A stretch of DNA of 64,000 nucleotides from Paraburkholderia sp. BCC1884 (GTDB taxonomy: Bacteria; Pseudomonadota; Gammaproteobacteria; Burkholderiales; Burkholderiaceae), in the NCBI RefSeq assembly GCF_900996225.1, contig NZ_CAAJGL010000079.1, forward strand, positions 372,001 through 436,000, given 5' to 3'. The position numbers and the translations under genes are program-made. A model generated the notes under the pieces. It ran no database searches. It worked only from the letters and a program-made list of their open reading frames with translations, and was not told the DNA's origin. This document shows positions 26,981 through 35,740 of the stretch, piece after piece; position 1 is the stretch's first letter; every line of letters starts with the position of its first letter.

Positions 26981-27019
26981 AAATAAAAAAGGCCGTTCCG
27001 ATGGAAATCGGAACGGCCT
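26981..27019 (-). terminator. Rho-independent terminator of the MFS gene
   Basis: A perfect 13-bp stem (26990-27002 with 27007-27019) closes a GGAA/TTCC loop. On the - strand it is followed by a T-rich run (TTTTTTATTT, 26990-26981). It lies about 135 nt beyond the stop of the MFS transporter gene. Confidence 0.9.
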
Positions 27020-27152
27020 CGTATTGCTTGCTACCTTCAGTTTGGCCTTGCTTGTCTTGCTGACGCCTCTTGGACGCCGCGGCGGTTCGAGCCGCCTTTG
27101 TCGCTATTGTGCCTGAGAAAGTTGCGGCGAAATAGCTGTTTAGTTCGAACGC

Positions 27153-28373
27153 TTAAAGCTGTGCCGCCACCTCTTTGGCCGACTGCGTCATGTCGATGCC
27201 GCGACGCTCGCGACTGAACGGAATCAGCGCGGCGATCACTACCGCCACGACGCCGATCACGATCGCCATGATGAGCGCGTAGTTGTTGCCGTGCGCTTCA
27301 GCCGCGCTCGCTTGCAGCGGACCGTTGACCGACGCGATCAGATTGCCGAGCTGATACACGAGACCTGGGAAGGTCGCGCGAATCGCGTCGGGCGAGATTT
27401 CGTTGAGGTGCACCGGAATCACACCCCATGCGCCTTGCACCGAGATCTGCATCAGGAACGCGCCGAGCGCGAGCAACGCGGGCGTGCTCGAGAAAGCCCA
27501 CAGCGGCAGCACCGGCAGTGCGATCAACGCAGCGATGAAGATGGCGCGCTTGCGGCCGATCTTCTCCGACATCGCACCGAAGAACAGGCCGCCGCAAATC
27601 GCGCCGACGTTCAGCGTGATCGTGATCCACGACACCGTGTGCGCATCGAACTGATGCTGCACGCGCAGGAAGGTCGGATACAGATCCTGCGAGCCGTGCG
27701 AGAAGAAGTTGAACGCGGTCATCAGAATGATCGCGTAGATCGACAGGCCGACATTCTGCTTGAGCGTGGCGACCAGGCCCGGACGGGCTTTCTTTTCGAG
27801 CGTCTGGAAGGCGGGCGACTCCGGCACATGGGCACGCACGTACAGCACGAGCAACGCGGGCAGCACGCCGACGAAGAACATGCCGCGCCAGCCGATGTAC
27901 TGATAGAACAGGCCGAACACGACCGAGGCGAGCAGGTAGCCGCTCGGATAGCCGGCTTGCAGCAGACCGGAGACGAAGCCGCGCGACTTGGGCGGCACGG
28001 TTTCCATGGTCAATGCGCCGCCGACGCCCCATTCGCCGCCCATCGCGATGCCGAACAGCGCGCGCAGCACGAGCAGGGTGATCAGGTTCGGCGAGAAGCC
28101 CGACAGCAATTCCAGCAGCGAGAAGCACGCGATATTGACCATCAGCGTGGGACGGCGGCCGTATTTGTCGGCCAGCCAGCCGAAAATCAGAGCGCCGACC
28201 GGCCGCATCATGAGGGTCAGCATAATGCCGAAGGCTACTGCCGGTATTTTTGTATTGAATTCGGCCGCGATATCTTTCAATACGAACACCATTAGAAAGA
28301 AATCGAATGCGTCCAGCGTCCAGCCCAGATAGGCAGCGATCGTTACGTTTCTCTGTTCCCGTGTCCAGCTCAT
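27153..28373 (-). CDS. MFS transporter, sialate/lactate (SHS/JEN)-type
   Basis: A 406-residue 12-helix carrier. The N-terminal YLGWTLDAFDFFLMVFVLKD and the loop DKYGRRPTL are characteristic of the group that includes JEN lactate and sialate proton symporters; the second MFS loop is SEKIGRKRA. Substrate is therefore probably a carboxylate, but it cannot be fixed by sequence reading. AGGAG 7 nt upstream supports the start at 28373. It is a single-gene unit with its own terminator. Confidence 0.85.
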   Translation of the reverse strand: MSWTREQRNVTIAAYLGWTLDAFDFFLMVFVLKDIAAEFNTKIPAVAFGIMLTLMMRPVGALIFGWLADKYGRRPTLMVNIACFSLLELLSGFSPNLITLLVLRALFGIAMGGEWGVGGALTMETVPPKSRGFVSGLLQAGYPSGYLLASVVFGLFYQYIGWRGMFFVGVLPALLVLYVRAHVPESPAFQTLEKKARPGLVATLKQNVGLSIYAIILMTAFNFFSHGSQDLYPTFLRVQHQFDAHTVSWITITLNVGAICGGLFFGAMSEKIGRKRAIFIAALIALPVLPLWAFSSTPALLALGAFLMQISVQGAWGVIPVHLNEISPDAIRATFPGLVYQLGNLIASVNGPLQASAAEAHGNNYALIMAIVIGVVAVVIAALIPFSRERRGIDMTQSAKEVAAQL

Positions 28374-28508
28374 TGATTGTTCTCCTGAGTCTCCAATAAC
28401 CCGCCTTTTACGGCGAGCGGCTCGATTGCCCCGTACGCCCCGTAGCATGGGCTTCCGGCGAGTGTACGCCGACGATTAAACGCTTGCATGGTTGAACGTC
28501 GTTTTCTC

Positions 28509-28520
28509 GGTATTAATACC
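28509..28520. promoter_or_regulatory. 12-bp palindrome in divergent promoter region
   Basis: GGTATTAATACC is a perfect palindrome in the AT-rich 28374-28781 region that separates the MFS gene (leftward) from the MAPEG gene (rightward), about 136 nt before the MFS start. It is a candidate operator; no local regulator gene is present. Apart from this and the promoter at 28708 I see no gene in the region. Confidence 0.4.
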
Positions 28521-28707
28521 TAACGCGCATGTCGGACGGAATACGCTTATGTGTCCAATGTCGGCTTAATGTAATTATTGTAGTAATGGCGTTTGCTTTA
28601 ATGTTGGTATTTTGTAATGTTATTTTTGCGGGGCTTTAAGCGAAATCCGGTCACTCTGACCTGGCCTTTTTCGGTCGCCGGTAGAGGAGATTCTCGCGCA
28701 ATTGAAG

Positions 28708-28737
28708 TTGGCGGTGATCCGATGCGGCAGGTATAAA
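28708..28737 (+). promoter_or_regulatory. Sigma-70-like promoter of the MAPEG gene
   Basis: TTGGCG (28708-28713), 18 nt, TATAAA (28732-28737), leaving about 40 nt to the start codon. Confidence 0.5.
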
Positions 28738-28781
28738 AGCGGCTCGCGGCTCGGACGCCGTCCAATTGGGGGAGACCAGCA

Positions 28782-29156
28782 ATGACAATTCCGCATGTAT
28801 GTCTGTTCATCGTGGCCATGCTGCCATTTCCGTGGACCGTTCTTTCCAAGCTCGGCAAACGCTACGACAACCGCACGCCACGCGTGTACCTCGCCAAACT
28901 GGACGGCTGGCGCGCCCGGGCTCATGCGGCGCACCAGAACTCGTGGGAGGCGCTGGCCCTGTTCACCGCTGCGATCGTCGTGGCCGGCCAGGCGGGTGGG
29001 TCGAGCGCCACGATCAACTGGCTGGCGATCGCCTTCGTGATCACGCGCGTGCTGCACGGCGTGTTTTACGTGGCGAATCTGGCTCCGTTGCGCTCGCTGG
29101 TGTGGTTCGTCGGACTGGTTTGTCTGGTGTCGATATTTTTCGTGTCGGCGCATTGA
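28782..29156 (+). CDS. MAPEG-family membrane protein
   Basis: A 124-residue protein with four predicted membrane helices. The motif RARAHAAHQNSWEALALF and the later RVLHGVFYVANLAPLRSLVW are the core of MAPEG (membrane-associated proteins in eicosanoid and glutathione metabolism). Bacterial members are of unknown or glutathione-transferase-like function. GGGGGAG precedes the ATG by 6 nt. It stands alone between the MFS and ClC genes. Confidence 0.88.
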   Translation: MTIPHVCLFIVAMLPFPWTVLSKLGKRYDNRTPRVYLAKLDGWRARAHAAHQNSWEALALFTAAIVVAGQAGGSSATINWLAIAFVITRVLHGVFYVANLAPLRSLVWFVGLVCLVSIFFVSAH

Positions 29157-29281
29157 ATCGGCCTGCCCGTCAATCGATATATGCGTGCGACGCATCAGTC
29201 GAGCAGAAAAATCAATTGGACTCATGTTGCATCGCGCAATAGGATGGCGGCTATCCCGTCCATCCGCTCGCCCGACTCGAT

Positions 29282-30613
29282 ATGTCAGCCAAATCAATCA
29301 CTTCCCCGTCGGTGCGCCGTGAACATAGTCCGTTCTTGGCGCTCGCCGCAGTCGCGCTACTGACTGGCGTCGGCGCGGGTCTTGGCGGCATGCTCCTCGC
29401 GCTGCTTCTGCACGGCATCCAGCATCTCGCCTACGGCTACAGCGTGACGCACCTGATTAGCGCAGAGAGTTTTCTGCAAGGCGTCAGCGGCGCGTCGCCC
29501 GAACGGCGTCTTGTCGTGCTGACCGGTTGCGGTCTGGTGGCAGGCCTCGGTTGGTGGACGCTGTATCGCTATGGCCGGCCACTCGTGAGCATTCGTGCCG
29601 CCGTCAAATCCGACGATCCGCAGATGCCGTTGGTCAGCACAGCGGTGCATGCGCTGCTGCAGATCGTTACCGTCGCGCTCGGTTCACCGCTCGGCCGTGA
29701 AGTCGCACCGCGCGAGATCGGTTCGGCGTTGGCAGGGTGGTTGTCGCGGCGCGCGGGGTTGTCGGTTGCGCAGAGCCGGATCATGGTGGCGTGCGGGGCG
29801 GGTGCGGGCCTCGCCGCGGTTTATAACGTGCCGCTCGGAGGCGCCGTGTTCGTGCTCGAAGTGTTGTTGGGCACCTTCGGTTGGCCCGCGCTCGTGCCGG
29901 CCATCGTGACGTCGTCGGTGGCGGCGTTGGTGGCGCAACTCGGGCTGGGCAACGAACATCAATATCTGGTTCCATCGATGACGGTGAGTGCCTCGCTACT
30001 GGCATGGTCGATCGTGTGCGGGCCGGTGTTCGGTGTAGCGGCGTGGGGCTTCACGGAGCTGATGAAGCACTCGCGCGCAGCAGCGCCGAAGGACTGGCGA
30101 CTGCCGGTGTTATCGTTGTTGAACTTCGCGGTGATCGGCGTGCTGGCGATGCACTTCCCGCAGTTGCTCGGCAACGGTAAAGGTCCCGCCGGTCTCGCAT
30201 TCGATGGCGGACTCACCATCGGTCTCGCGGCGATGCTGCTGGTGCTGAAAGTGGTGATCACAGCAGGCAGTTTGCGCGCGGGAGCCGAAGGCGGTTTGCT
30301 GACGCCGGGGCTGGCGAATGGCGCGTTGCTGGCGATCGTGCTCGGCGGTATCTGGAGCGCGATGTGGCCGGGAGCGTCGCTCGGGGCATTTGCGGTTGTC
30401 GGCGCAAGCGCTTTTCTGGCTGCGTCGATGCAGATGCCGATCACAGCCGTCGTGCTGGTCTTCGAATTCACACGCGTGGGCCAGGATTTTCTGATCCCGG
30501 TTCTGTTTGCCGTCGGCGGTTCGCTGCTGGCTTTTCGGGCTTGCGTGAAATGGGCGCCCGCCGCGCAGTCCATGTTCGGTTGGAACTGGAACGGGGCAGG
30601 CAAAGCGCGCTAA
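29282..30613 (+). CDS. ClC-family chloride channel/antiporter
   Basis: A 443-residue membrane protein with the ClC fold. The most conserved segment reads GSPLGREVAPREIGSALAG; it keeps the gating Glu of GREGP but not the motif itself. The family GSGIP segment is replaced (AVKSDDPQMP). YNVPLGGAVFVLEVLLGTF and QMPITAVVLVFEFT are well kept. This pattern matches the divergent ClcB-like branch and transport coupling may differ from E. coli ClcA. No clear Shine-Dalgarno is seen before the ATG. Confidence 0.88.
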   Translation: MSAKSITSPSVRREHSPFLALAAVALLTGVGAGLGGMLLALLLHGIQHLAYGYSVTHLISAESFLQGVSGASPERRLVVLTGCGLVAGLGWWTLYRYGRPLVSIRAAVKSDDPQMPLVSTAVHALLQIVTVALGSPLGREVAPREIGSALAGWLSRRAGLSVAQSRIMVACGAGAGLAAVYNVPLGGAVFVLEVLLGTFGWPALVPAIVTSSVAALVAQLGLGNEHQYLVPSMTVSASLLAWSIVCGPVFGVAAWGFTELMKHSRAAAPKDWRLPVLSLLNFAVIGVLAMHFPQLLGNGKGPAGLAFDGGLTIGLAAMLLVLKVVITAGSLRAGAEGGLLTPGLANGALLAIVLGGIWSAMWPGASLGAFAVVGASAFLAASMQMPITAVVLVFEFTRVGQDFLIPVLFAVGGSLLAFRACVKWAPAAQSMFGWNWNGAGKAR

Positions 30614-30634
30614 GGAAAAGTTGGACGCCAGAAA

Positions 30635-30670
30635 CAAAAAACCCCGCGAAGCACGAAGGCTTAACGGGGT
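30635..30670 (-). terminator. Terminator of first tRNA-Leu unit
   Basis: Arms ACCCCG (30641-30646) and CGGGGT (30665-30670), with inner pairing AAGC/GCTT, followed on the - strand by a T run (30640-30635). It lies 24 nt past the tRNA 3' end and may also stop rightward transcription from the ClC gene. Confidence 0.75.
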
Positions 30671-30693
30671 GTTTCGTTTCACTTGAAGAGGGG

Positions 30694-30780
30694 TGGTGCC
30701 CAGGAGAGGACTCGAACCTCCACGGTGTTGCCACCGCTAGGACCTGAACCTAGTGCGTCTACCAATTCCGCCACCTGGGC
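30694..30780 (-). tRNA. tRNA-Leu(CAG)
   Basis: An 87-nt class II tRNA with encoded CCA. The 5' end is GCCCAGGTGGCGGAATTGG; the anticodon loop is TTCAGGT on a CTAGG/CCTAG stem, giving anticodon CAG; the T arm is GGAGG-TTCGAGT-CCTCT-like and the long variable arm is present. The 7-bp acceptor stem pairs fully. Confidence 0.97.
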
Positions 30781-30801
30781 ACGTCTTCAAGCTAGACCGC
30801 T

Positions 30802-30829
30802 ATTTTAGCGTGATGAAGGAAGCTGTCAA
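30802..30829 (-). promoter_or_regulatory. Promoter of first tRNA-Leu
   Basis: On the - strand, TTGACA (30829-30824), 16 nt, TAAAAT (30807-30802), ending 22 nt before the tRNA 5' end. It has the same architecture as the promoter of the second copy. Confidence 0.85.
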
Positions 30830-30944
30830 TCCCCACATGCAAACCTCACAGCGCTTCAATCAGGCTTACTGCCACTACAAAACCGCCACTGCTGAACCGC
30901 GTATTTCGATCAGACCAACGACGATCGGAACAACCGGTCTCACA

Positions 30945-30980
30945 CAAAAAGTAAAGCCGCTCGGAAGCGGCTTTACTTTT
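30945..30980 (-). terminator. Terminator of second tRNA-Leu unit
   Basis: A perfect 15-bp stem (30947-30961 with 30966-30980) with a 4-nt loop, followed on the - strand by a short T run. It begins 6 nt past the tRNA 3' end. Confidence 0.88.
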
Positions 30981-30985
30981 GAATC

Positions 30986-31072
30986 TGGTGCCCAAGAGAG
31001 GACTCGAACCTCCACAGTGTTGCCACCGCTAGGACCTGAACCTAGTGCGTCTACCAATTTCGCCACCTGGGC
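30986..31072 (-). tRNA. tRNA-Leu(CAG), second copy
   Basis: An 87-nt tRNA differing from the first copy at three positions: one in the D stem (GGCGAAATT instead of GGCGGAATT), one in the variable arm and one in the acceptor stem, where it makes a G-U pair. Anticodon loop TTCAGGT is the same, so it also reads CUG. CCA is encoded. Confidence 0.97.
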
Positions 31073-31096
31073 AGGTGATGAACTGCAAAGAACGCC

Positions 31097-31124
31097 ATTA
31101 TAGCGGCACATTCAGACCTGTCAA
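31097..31124 (-). promoter_or_regulatory. Consensus promoter of second tRNA-Leu
   Basis: On the - strand, perfect TTGACA (31124-31119), 16 nt, perfect TATAAT (31102-31097), ending 24 nt before the tRNA 5' end. Confidence 0.92.
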
Positions 31125-31210
31125 GCGTTTCTCAAAAACTGCTTAAACAGCGCGTCAGCCAGGCTGCGTGCGGCTCGCAGCGAGTACGCAGCAAGCGTTG
31201 AGAGGGCCGC

Positions 31211-31236
31211 TTGGCGCGCAATACGGGTGTTAGAAT
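31211..31236 (+). promoter_or_regulatory. Possible extended -10 promoter of rnr
   Basis: TGTTAGAAT (31228-31236) fits an extended -10 (TGn-TAGAAT); a TTGGCG at 31211 is too near (14 nt) to be a normal -35. It lies about 155 nt before rnr. The stretch 31125-31392 holds no gene. Confidence 0.35.
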
Positions 31237-31392
31237 GCCTCGCAGTAGTTCGTTGGCACGGTGCACACGCCCGTCGGACTCAGCCTTGAATGAGCCGGAC
31301 CCGAGAGAGTCTTTTCAGTGCAATTGCAAGTGCAACTCAAGCGTCCTGCAAACGCTTGCTTCTAAAGCCGAGCCACATCGCGACCGACGTCC

Positions 31393-33906
31393 ATGCAACG
31401 AGAAAAAATCATCGACAAGCCCTTGAGCAAATTCCCGTATCCGATTCCAAGCCGCGAAGAAATTCTGGGCGTCCTGCGCACGAGTGAAACGCCGCTTGCC
31501 GCGAACGACATCGCCGAAGCTTTGTCGATCAAGCGCCAGGAGCGCGAAGGATTTTTCAAGCGCTTAGGCGCCATGGAGCGCGACGGCCAGATCCGGCTCG
31601 ATCAGCGCAATCTGTATCAGCTCACCCATCCGTCGAACTTCGTCGCGGGCCGTGTGCAAGGTCATCGCGACGGCTTCGGCTTCCTGATTCGCGACGACGG
31701 CCAGGACGATCTGTTCCTGCCCACCGGCGAAATGCAGAAGGTCATGCACAACGATCGCGTGCTTGCGCGCATCGTCGGCTATGACCGGCGCGGCCGTCCG
31801 GAAGGGCACATCGTCGAGGTCACGGATCGCGCCAACAAGCGCGTGATCGGCCGTCTGCTCAACGAGAACGGCGCACTGATCGTCGCGCCCGAAGACAAGC
31901 GCATCGGCCACGACATTCTGATCCAGCAGAACACCAAGAAGGCCAAAGTCGGCCAGGTGGTGGTGGTCGAGCTGACCGATTTCCCGAGCCGTCATTCGCA
32001 GCCGCTCGGCCGCGTGGTGGAAGTGCTCGGCGATATCGACGACCCCGGCATGGAAATCGAAATCGCGGTGCGCAAGTACGGCGTGCCGCACGAGTTCAAC
32101 CAGGCCGCGCTCGACGAAGCCGCCAAACTCCCCGACGAAGTCCGTCCGGTCGACGCGCGTCATCGCATCGATCTGCGCGACGTGCCGCTCGTCACGATCG
32201 ACGGTGAAGACGCCCGCGACTTCGACGACGCCGTGTATTGCGAGCCGGTACAAGTTGGCCGTGGCGAAGGCTTCCGGCTGATCGTCGCGATCGCGGACGT
32301 CTCGCACTACGTGCATCCGAAGAGCGGGCTCGACGCCGACGCGATCGAACGCAGCACCTCGGTGTATTTTCCGCGTCGCGTGATTCCGATGCTGCCGGAG
32401 AAGCTCTCGAACGGTCTGTGCTCGCTGAATCCGCACGTCGACCGTTGCGTGCTCGTGTGCGACATGATCGTCACCGCGCGTGGCGAAGTGAAGGCGTATC
32501 AGTTCTATCCTGGCGTGATCAATTCCGCCGCGCGTCTGACCTATACGGAAGTCGCCGCGGTGTTGAAGAACACCAAGGGTCCTGAAGCCACGCGTCGTGC
32601 CGCCTTGCTGCCGCAACTGCAGAATCTGTATGGCGTGTACAAGTCGCTGTTCGCCGCGCGCCAGAAACGCGGCGCGATCGACTTCGATACGACCGAGACG
32701 TACATCGTCTGCAATGCGCAGGGCAAGATCGAACAGATCATTCCGCGCACCCGCAACGACGCGCACAAGCTGATCGAGGAATGCATGCTGGCCGCGAACG
32801 TCTGCGCGGCCGATTTCCTCAAGCGCAACAAGCACCCAGGTCTGTTCCGCGTGCACGCCGGACCGACTCCGGAAAAGCTCGAGAACCTGCGTACGTTCCT
32901 GCGCGGCATGGGCCTCACGCTGGCCGGCGGCGACAAACCGCACGCGAGCGACTACGCCGCATTGATGGCGCAGATCCGCGAGCGGCCCGATGCGCAGATG
33001 CTGCAAACGATGCTGCTGCGCTCGATGCAACAGGCCGTCTACAGCCCGGACAACATCGGCCACTTCGGTCTCGCCTACGAGGCGTACGCGCACTTCACGA
33101 GCCCGATCCGCCGTTATCCCGATCTGCTCACGCACCGCGCGATCTACGCGATCCTGCAGGGCCGCAAGTATCAGCCGGAGCCGCCGCAAGGCATCGAACT
33201 GAATACGGCGCTGTCGCCGCGCGCGCGCGCCATGCAGCAGTCGGATGAAGAAAAGCGCGGCCGCGCCCGTGCGAACAATGTGGCTATCTGGGAAGAACTC
33301 GGTCTGCATTGCTCGGCCAACGAGCGCCGTGCCGACGAAGCCTCGCGCGACGTCGAAGCCTGGCTCAAGTGCTACTTCATGCGCGACAAGCTCGGCGAAG
33401 AGTATGGCGGCATGGTGAGCGGCGTGACGTCGTTCGGCATTTTCGTGCAGCTCGATTCGCTCTTTATCGAAGGCCTCGTGCACGTCACGGAACTCGGCTC
33501 CGACTACTTCCAGTACGACGAGATCAAGAACGAGTTGCGCGGCGAACGCACCGGCATTCGTTATCGCTTGTCGGATCGCGTGCGTGTGCAGGTGAGCCGC
33601 GTCGATCTCGACGCGCGCAAGATCGACTTCCGCCTCGTGCGCGATACGCCGATCAAGCCGCCGGCAGCGCGTGGCTCGCACGCCGACAAGAGTTCCAGCG
33701 ACAACAGTGGCAACGCTCGCGTGCGCTCGTTGCCGCCGCTCGAAGGTGGGCCGGGTGGCGCGGCCGCGCCGGGTGCGCGACGCAAGAAGGCAGCGCCTGC
33801 GCAAACCGCGGCGGTGAAGGAAGCACGCGAGGCGCGTGGCGCAGCTAAGAAGCACGGCGCGCCGACCAAATCGGCGTCGAAACCGCAGGCTCGCAAGAAG
33901 CGTTAA
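31393..33906 (+). CDS. rnr: Ribonuclease R
   Basis: An 837-residue 3'-5' exoribonuclease that degrades structured RNA. Order: winged-helix HTH (residues ~20-75), two cold-shock domains, the RNB catalytic domain with [15 protein letters not shown] (the metal-binding Asp cluster) and [13 protein letters not shown], then an S1 domain ([20 protein letters not shown]). The C-terminus is a Lys/Ala-rich basic tail of about 90 residues, as in other RNase R proteins. It precedes rlmB, the usual Burkholderiales and gamma-proteobacterial arrangement. Confidence 0.97.
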   Translation: MQREKIIDKPLSKFPYPIPSREEILGVLRTSETPLAANDIAEALSIKRQEREGFFKRLGAMERDGQIRLDQRNLYQLTHPSNFVAGRVQGHRDGFGFLIRDDGQDDLFLPTGEMQKVMHNDRVLARIVGYDRRGRPEGHIVEVTDRANKRVIGRLLNENGALIVAPEDKRIGHDILIQQNTKKAKVGQVVVVELTDFPSRHSQPLGRVVEVLGDIDDPGMEIEIAVRKYGVPHEFNQAALDEAAKLPDEVRPVDARHRIDLRDVPLVTIDGEDARDFDDAVYCEPVQVGRGEGFRLIVAIADVSHYVHPKSGLDADAIERSTSVYFPRRVIPMLPEKLSNGLCSLNPHVDRCVLVCDMIVTARGEVKAYQFYPGVINSAARLTYTEVAAVLKNTKGPEATRRAALLPQLQNLYGVYKSLFAARQKRGAIDFDTTETYIVCNAQGKIEQIIPRTRNDAHKLIEECMLAANVCAADFLKRNKHPGLFRVHAGPTPEKLENLRTFLRGMGLTLAGGDKPHASDYAALMAQIRERPDAQMLQTMLLRSMQQAVYSPDNIGHFGLAYEAYAHFTSPIRRYPDLLTHRAIYAILQGRKYQPEPPQGIELNTALSPRARAMQQSDEEKRGRARANNVAIWEELGLHCSANERRADEASRDVEAWLKCYFMRDKLGEEYGGMVSGVTSFGIFVQLDSLFIEGLVHVTELGSDYFQYDEIKNELRGERTGIRYRLSDRVRVQVSRVDLDARKIDFRLVRDTPIKPPAARGSHADKSSSDNSGNARVRSLPPLEGGPGGAAAPGARRKKAAPAQTAAVKEAREARGAAKKHGAPTKSASKPQARKKR

Positions 33907-34096
33907 AGCCGCTTTTTCGCATGAACCGCGCGCATCGGGTACGTTCACACGTACCGGTTGCGCGCGTTCTTCGTTTCATCGTAGTCCCGTACTCGAGCAA
34001 GGCACGCAAGCATCCGTGCCTGAGCAAAGACCACGAGCTCGAATTCATCACAGCAGCGCGCGTTGCCGGCGCGCTCAATCAAAGGTTGCATCAGTC

Positions 34097-34843
34097 ATGT
34101 CACGTCTCAAGGTTTTATACGGTTTCCACGCAGTGACCGCACGTATGCGGCACGATGCGTCGACGGTCGAAGAGGTCTATTACGATGCGACGCGCAAAGA
34201 CCGTCGCATGACCGAATTTCTGCACGCGGCGAAAGAAGCCGGCGTGCGCCTCATCGCCGCCGACGAAACGCGTCTATGGGGTCTCTCGCACACCGAACGT
34301 CACCAGGGCGTGGTCGCCCGCGCGGGCGACATGCCGCTTGCGCAAAATCTCGCGGAACTGCTCGACGGGATCAACGGTTCGCCGCTGATCCTCGTGCTGG
34401 ACGGCGTGACCGATCCGCACAATCTCGGCGCCTGTCTGCGCGTGGCCGATGCGGCCGGCGCGCATGCGGTGATCGCTCCGCGCGATCGCGCGGTCGGCTT
34501 GAACGCGACGGCGGCGAAGGTGGCGAGTGGCGCGGCCGATACGGTGCCGTACATCACGGTGACGAACCTGGCGCGCGCGCTGCGTGAGTTGAAGGATGCC
34601 GGCGTGTGGGTGGTCGGCACGGCGGACGGAGCGCCCAAGGGCCTCTACGAAACGGAACTCGACGGTCCGGTCGCCCTCGTGATGGGTGCGGAAGGCGAGG
34701 GCATGCGTCGTCTCACGCGCGATACCTGCGATGTGGTCATGCAGATTCCGATGGCGGGCACGGTGGAAAGCCTGAACGTCTCGGTGGCCTCCGGCGTGTG
34801 TCTGTTCGAAGCGGTGCGTCAGCGTTCGGTGAAGAAGAAGTAA
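34097..34843 (+). CDS. rlmB: 23S rRNA (guanosine-2'-O)-methyltransferase RlmB
   Basis: A 248-residue SPOUT methyltransferase that modifies G2251 of 23S rRNA. SPOUT motifs are complete: [32 protein letters not shown] and [16 protein letters not shown]. The N-terminal substrate-binding domain ([20 protein letters not shown]) is normal. ATG 34097 is chosen because the family starts with this domain; the frame stays open upstream to 33836 but that overlaps rnr. No strong Shine-Dalgarno is visible. Confidence 0.95.
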   Translation: MSRLKVLYGFHAVTARMRHDASTVEEVYYDATRKDRRMTEFLHAAKEAGVRLIAADETRLWGLSHTERHQGVVARAGDMPLAQNLAELLDGINGSPLILVLDGVTDPHNLGACLRVADAAGAHAVIAPRDRAVGLNATAAKVASGAADTVPYITVTNLARALRELKDAGVWVVGTADGAPKGLYETELDGPVALVMGAEGEGMRRLTRDTCDVVMQIPMAGTVESLNVSVASGVCLFEAVRQRSVKKK

Positions 34844-34906
34844 TCACCCGGCGTTCCCACGGCACTCCGGTAAACTAGTGGTTTTTACTGCTCGCCAGCC
34901 TTCCCC

Positions 34907-35602
34907 ATGACTCAAGACGAACTCAAGCAACTGGTCGGCCAGGCCGCCGCCGACTATGTGAAGGCCAACGTACCCGAAGGCTCCGTGATCGGCGTGGGCA
35001 CCGGCTCCACCGCGAACTGCTTCATCGACGCGCTGGCCGCCGACAGGTCGCGCTATCGCGGCGCGGTGTCGAGCTCGCTCGCCACCACCGCGCGGCTGCA
35101 ATCGCACGGCTTCAAGGTGCTCGACCTGAACGAGATCGATTCGCTGCCAGTGTATGTCGACGGTGCCGATGAGATCGACCACAGCGGCGCGATGATCAAG
35201 GGCGGCGGCGGCGCGCTGACGCGCGAGAAAATCGTTGCCTCGGTGTCGGACGTGTTCGTCTGCATCGCGGACGCGAGCAAGCGGGTCGAGACGCTCGGCG
35301 GCTTCCCGCTGCCGATCGAAGTGGTGCCGATGGCGCGCACGGCCATCGGCCGCCGCATCACGGCGCTCGGCGGCGTGCCCGTGGTGCGCGTGACGAAAGA
35401 GGGCGTGCCCTTCATGACCGACAACGGCAACGAGATCATCGACGTCAAGGGTCTGCGGATCAGCGATCCGCGCACGCTGGAGATGCATGTGAATGCATGG
35501 CCGGGCGTGGTGACGGTCGGCCTGTTCGCGGGCCGCGGCGCGAATCTGTGCATGCTCGGCACGGATACCGGCGTCGAGACGATCGAATACAGCAAGGGCT
35601 AA
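34907..35602 (+). CDS. rpiA: Ribose-5-phosphate isomerase A
   Basis: A 231-residue enzyme interconverting ribose 5-phosphate and ribulose 5-phosphate. Phosphate- and substrate-binding motifs [32 protein letters not shown] are complete, as are the catalytic Asp and Glu positions. Length matches the family (about 220-232). It is probably its own unit, 63 nt after rlmB. Confidence 0.97.
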   Translation: MTQDELKQLVGQAAADYVKANVPEGSVIGVGTGSTANCFIDALAADRSRYRGAVSSSLATTARLQSHGFKVLDLNEIDSLPVYVDGADEIDHSGAMIKGGGGALTREKIVASVSDVFVCIADASKRVETLGGFPLPIEVVPMARTAIGRRITALGGVPVVRVTKEGVPFMTDNGNEIIDVKGLRISDPRTLEMHVNAWPGVVTVGLFAGRGANLCMLGTDTGVETIEYSKG

Positions 35603-35644
35603 ACGAGCCTGTCAGCGCGCGATCGAAGCGCGCTGGAATCGCGC

Positions 35645-35668
35645 GGGAGTCCGGGCAAACCGGCTCCC
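35645..35668 (+). terminator. Hairpin after rpiA, possible terminator
   Basis: GGGAG-T-CCGG (35645-35654) pairs with CCGG-CTCCC (35660-35668), one bulge, 5-nt loop. There is no long T run, so it may be a weak or bidirectional terminator between rpiA and the convergent glycosyltransferase gene. Confidence 0.4.
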
Positions 35669-35740
35669 GTCTTCACCCTCGAATGTCGGCACTCAAACCG
35701 CCTCACGGTCAGCACGAGATCGGTCCCGCCCGCGCAGCAT

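Noticed and set aside
30694..31072. tRNA pair as an integration (att) site of a mobile island
   Set aside because: No integrase, no truncated tRNA copy and no change of composition next to it; both tRNAs are complete with own signals.
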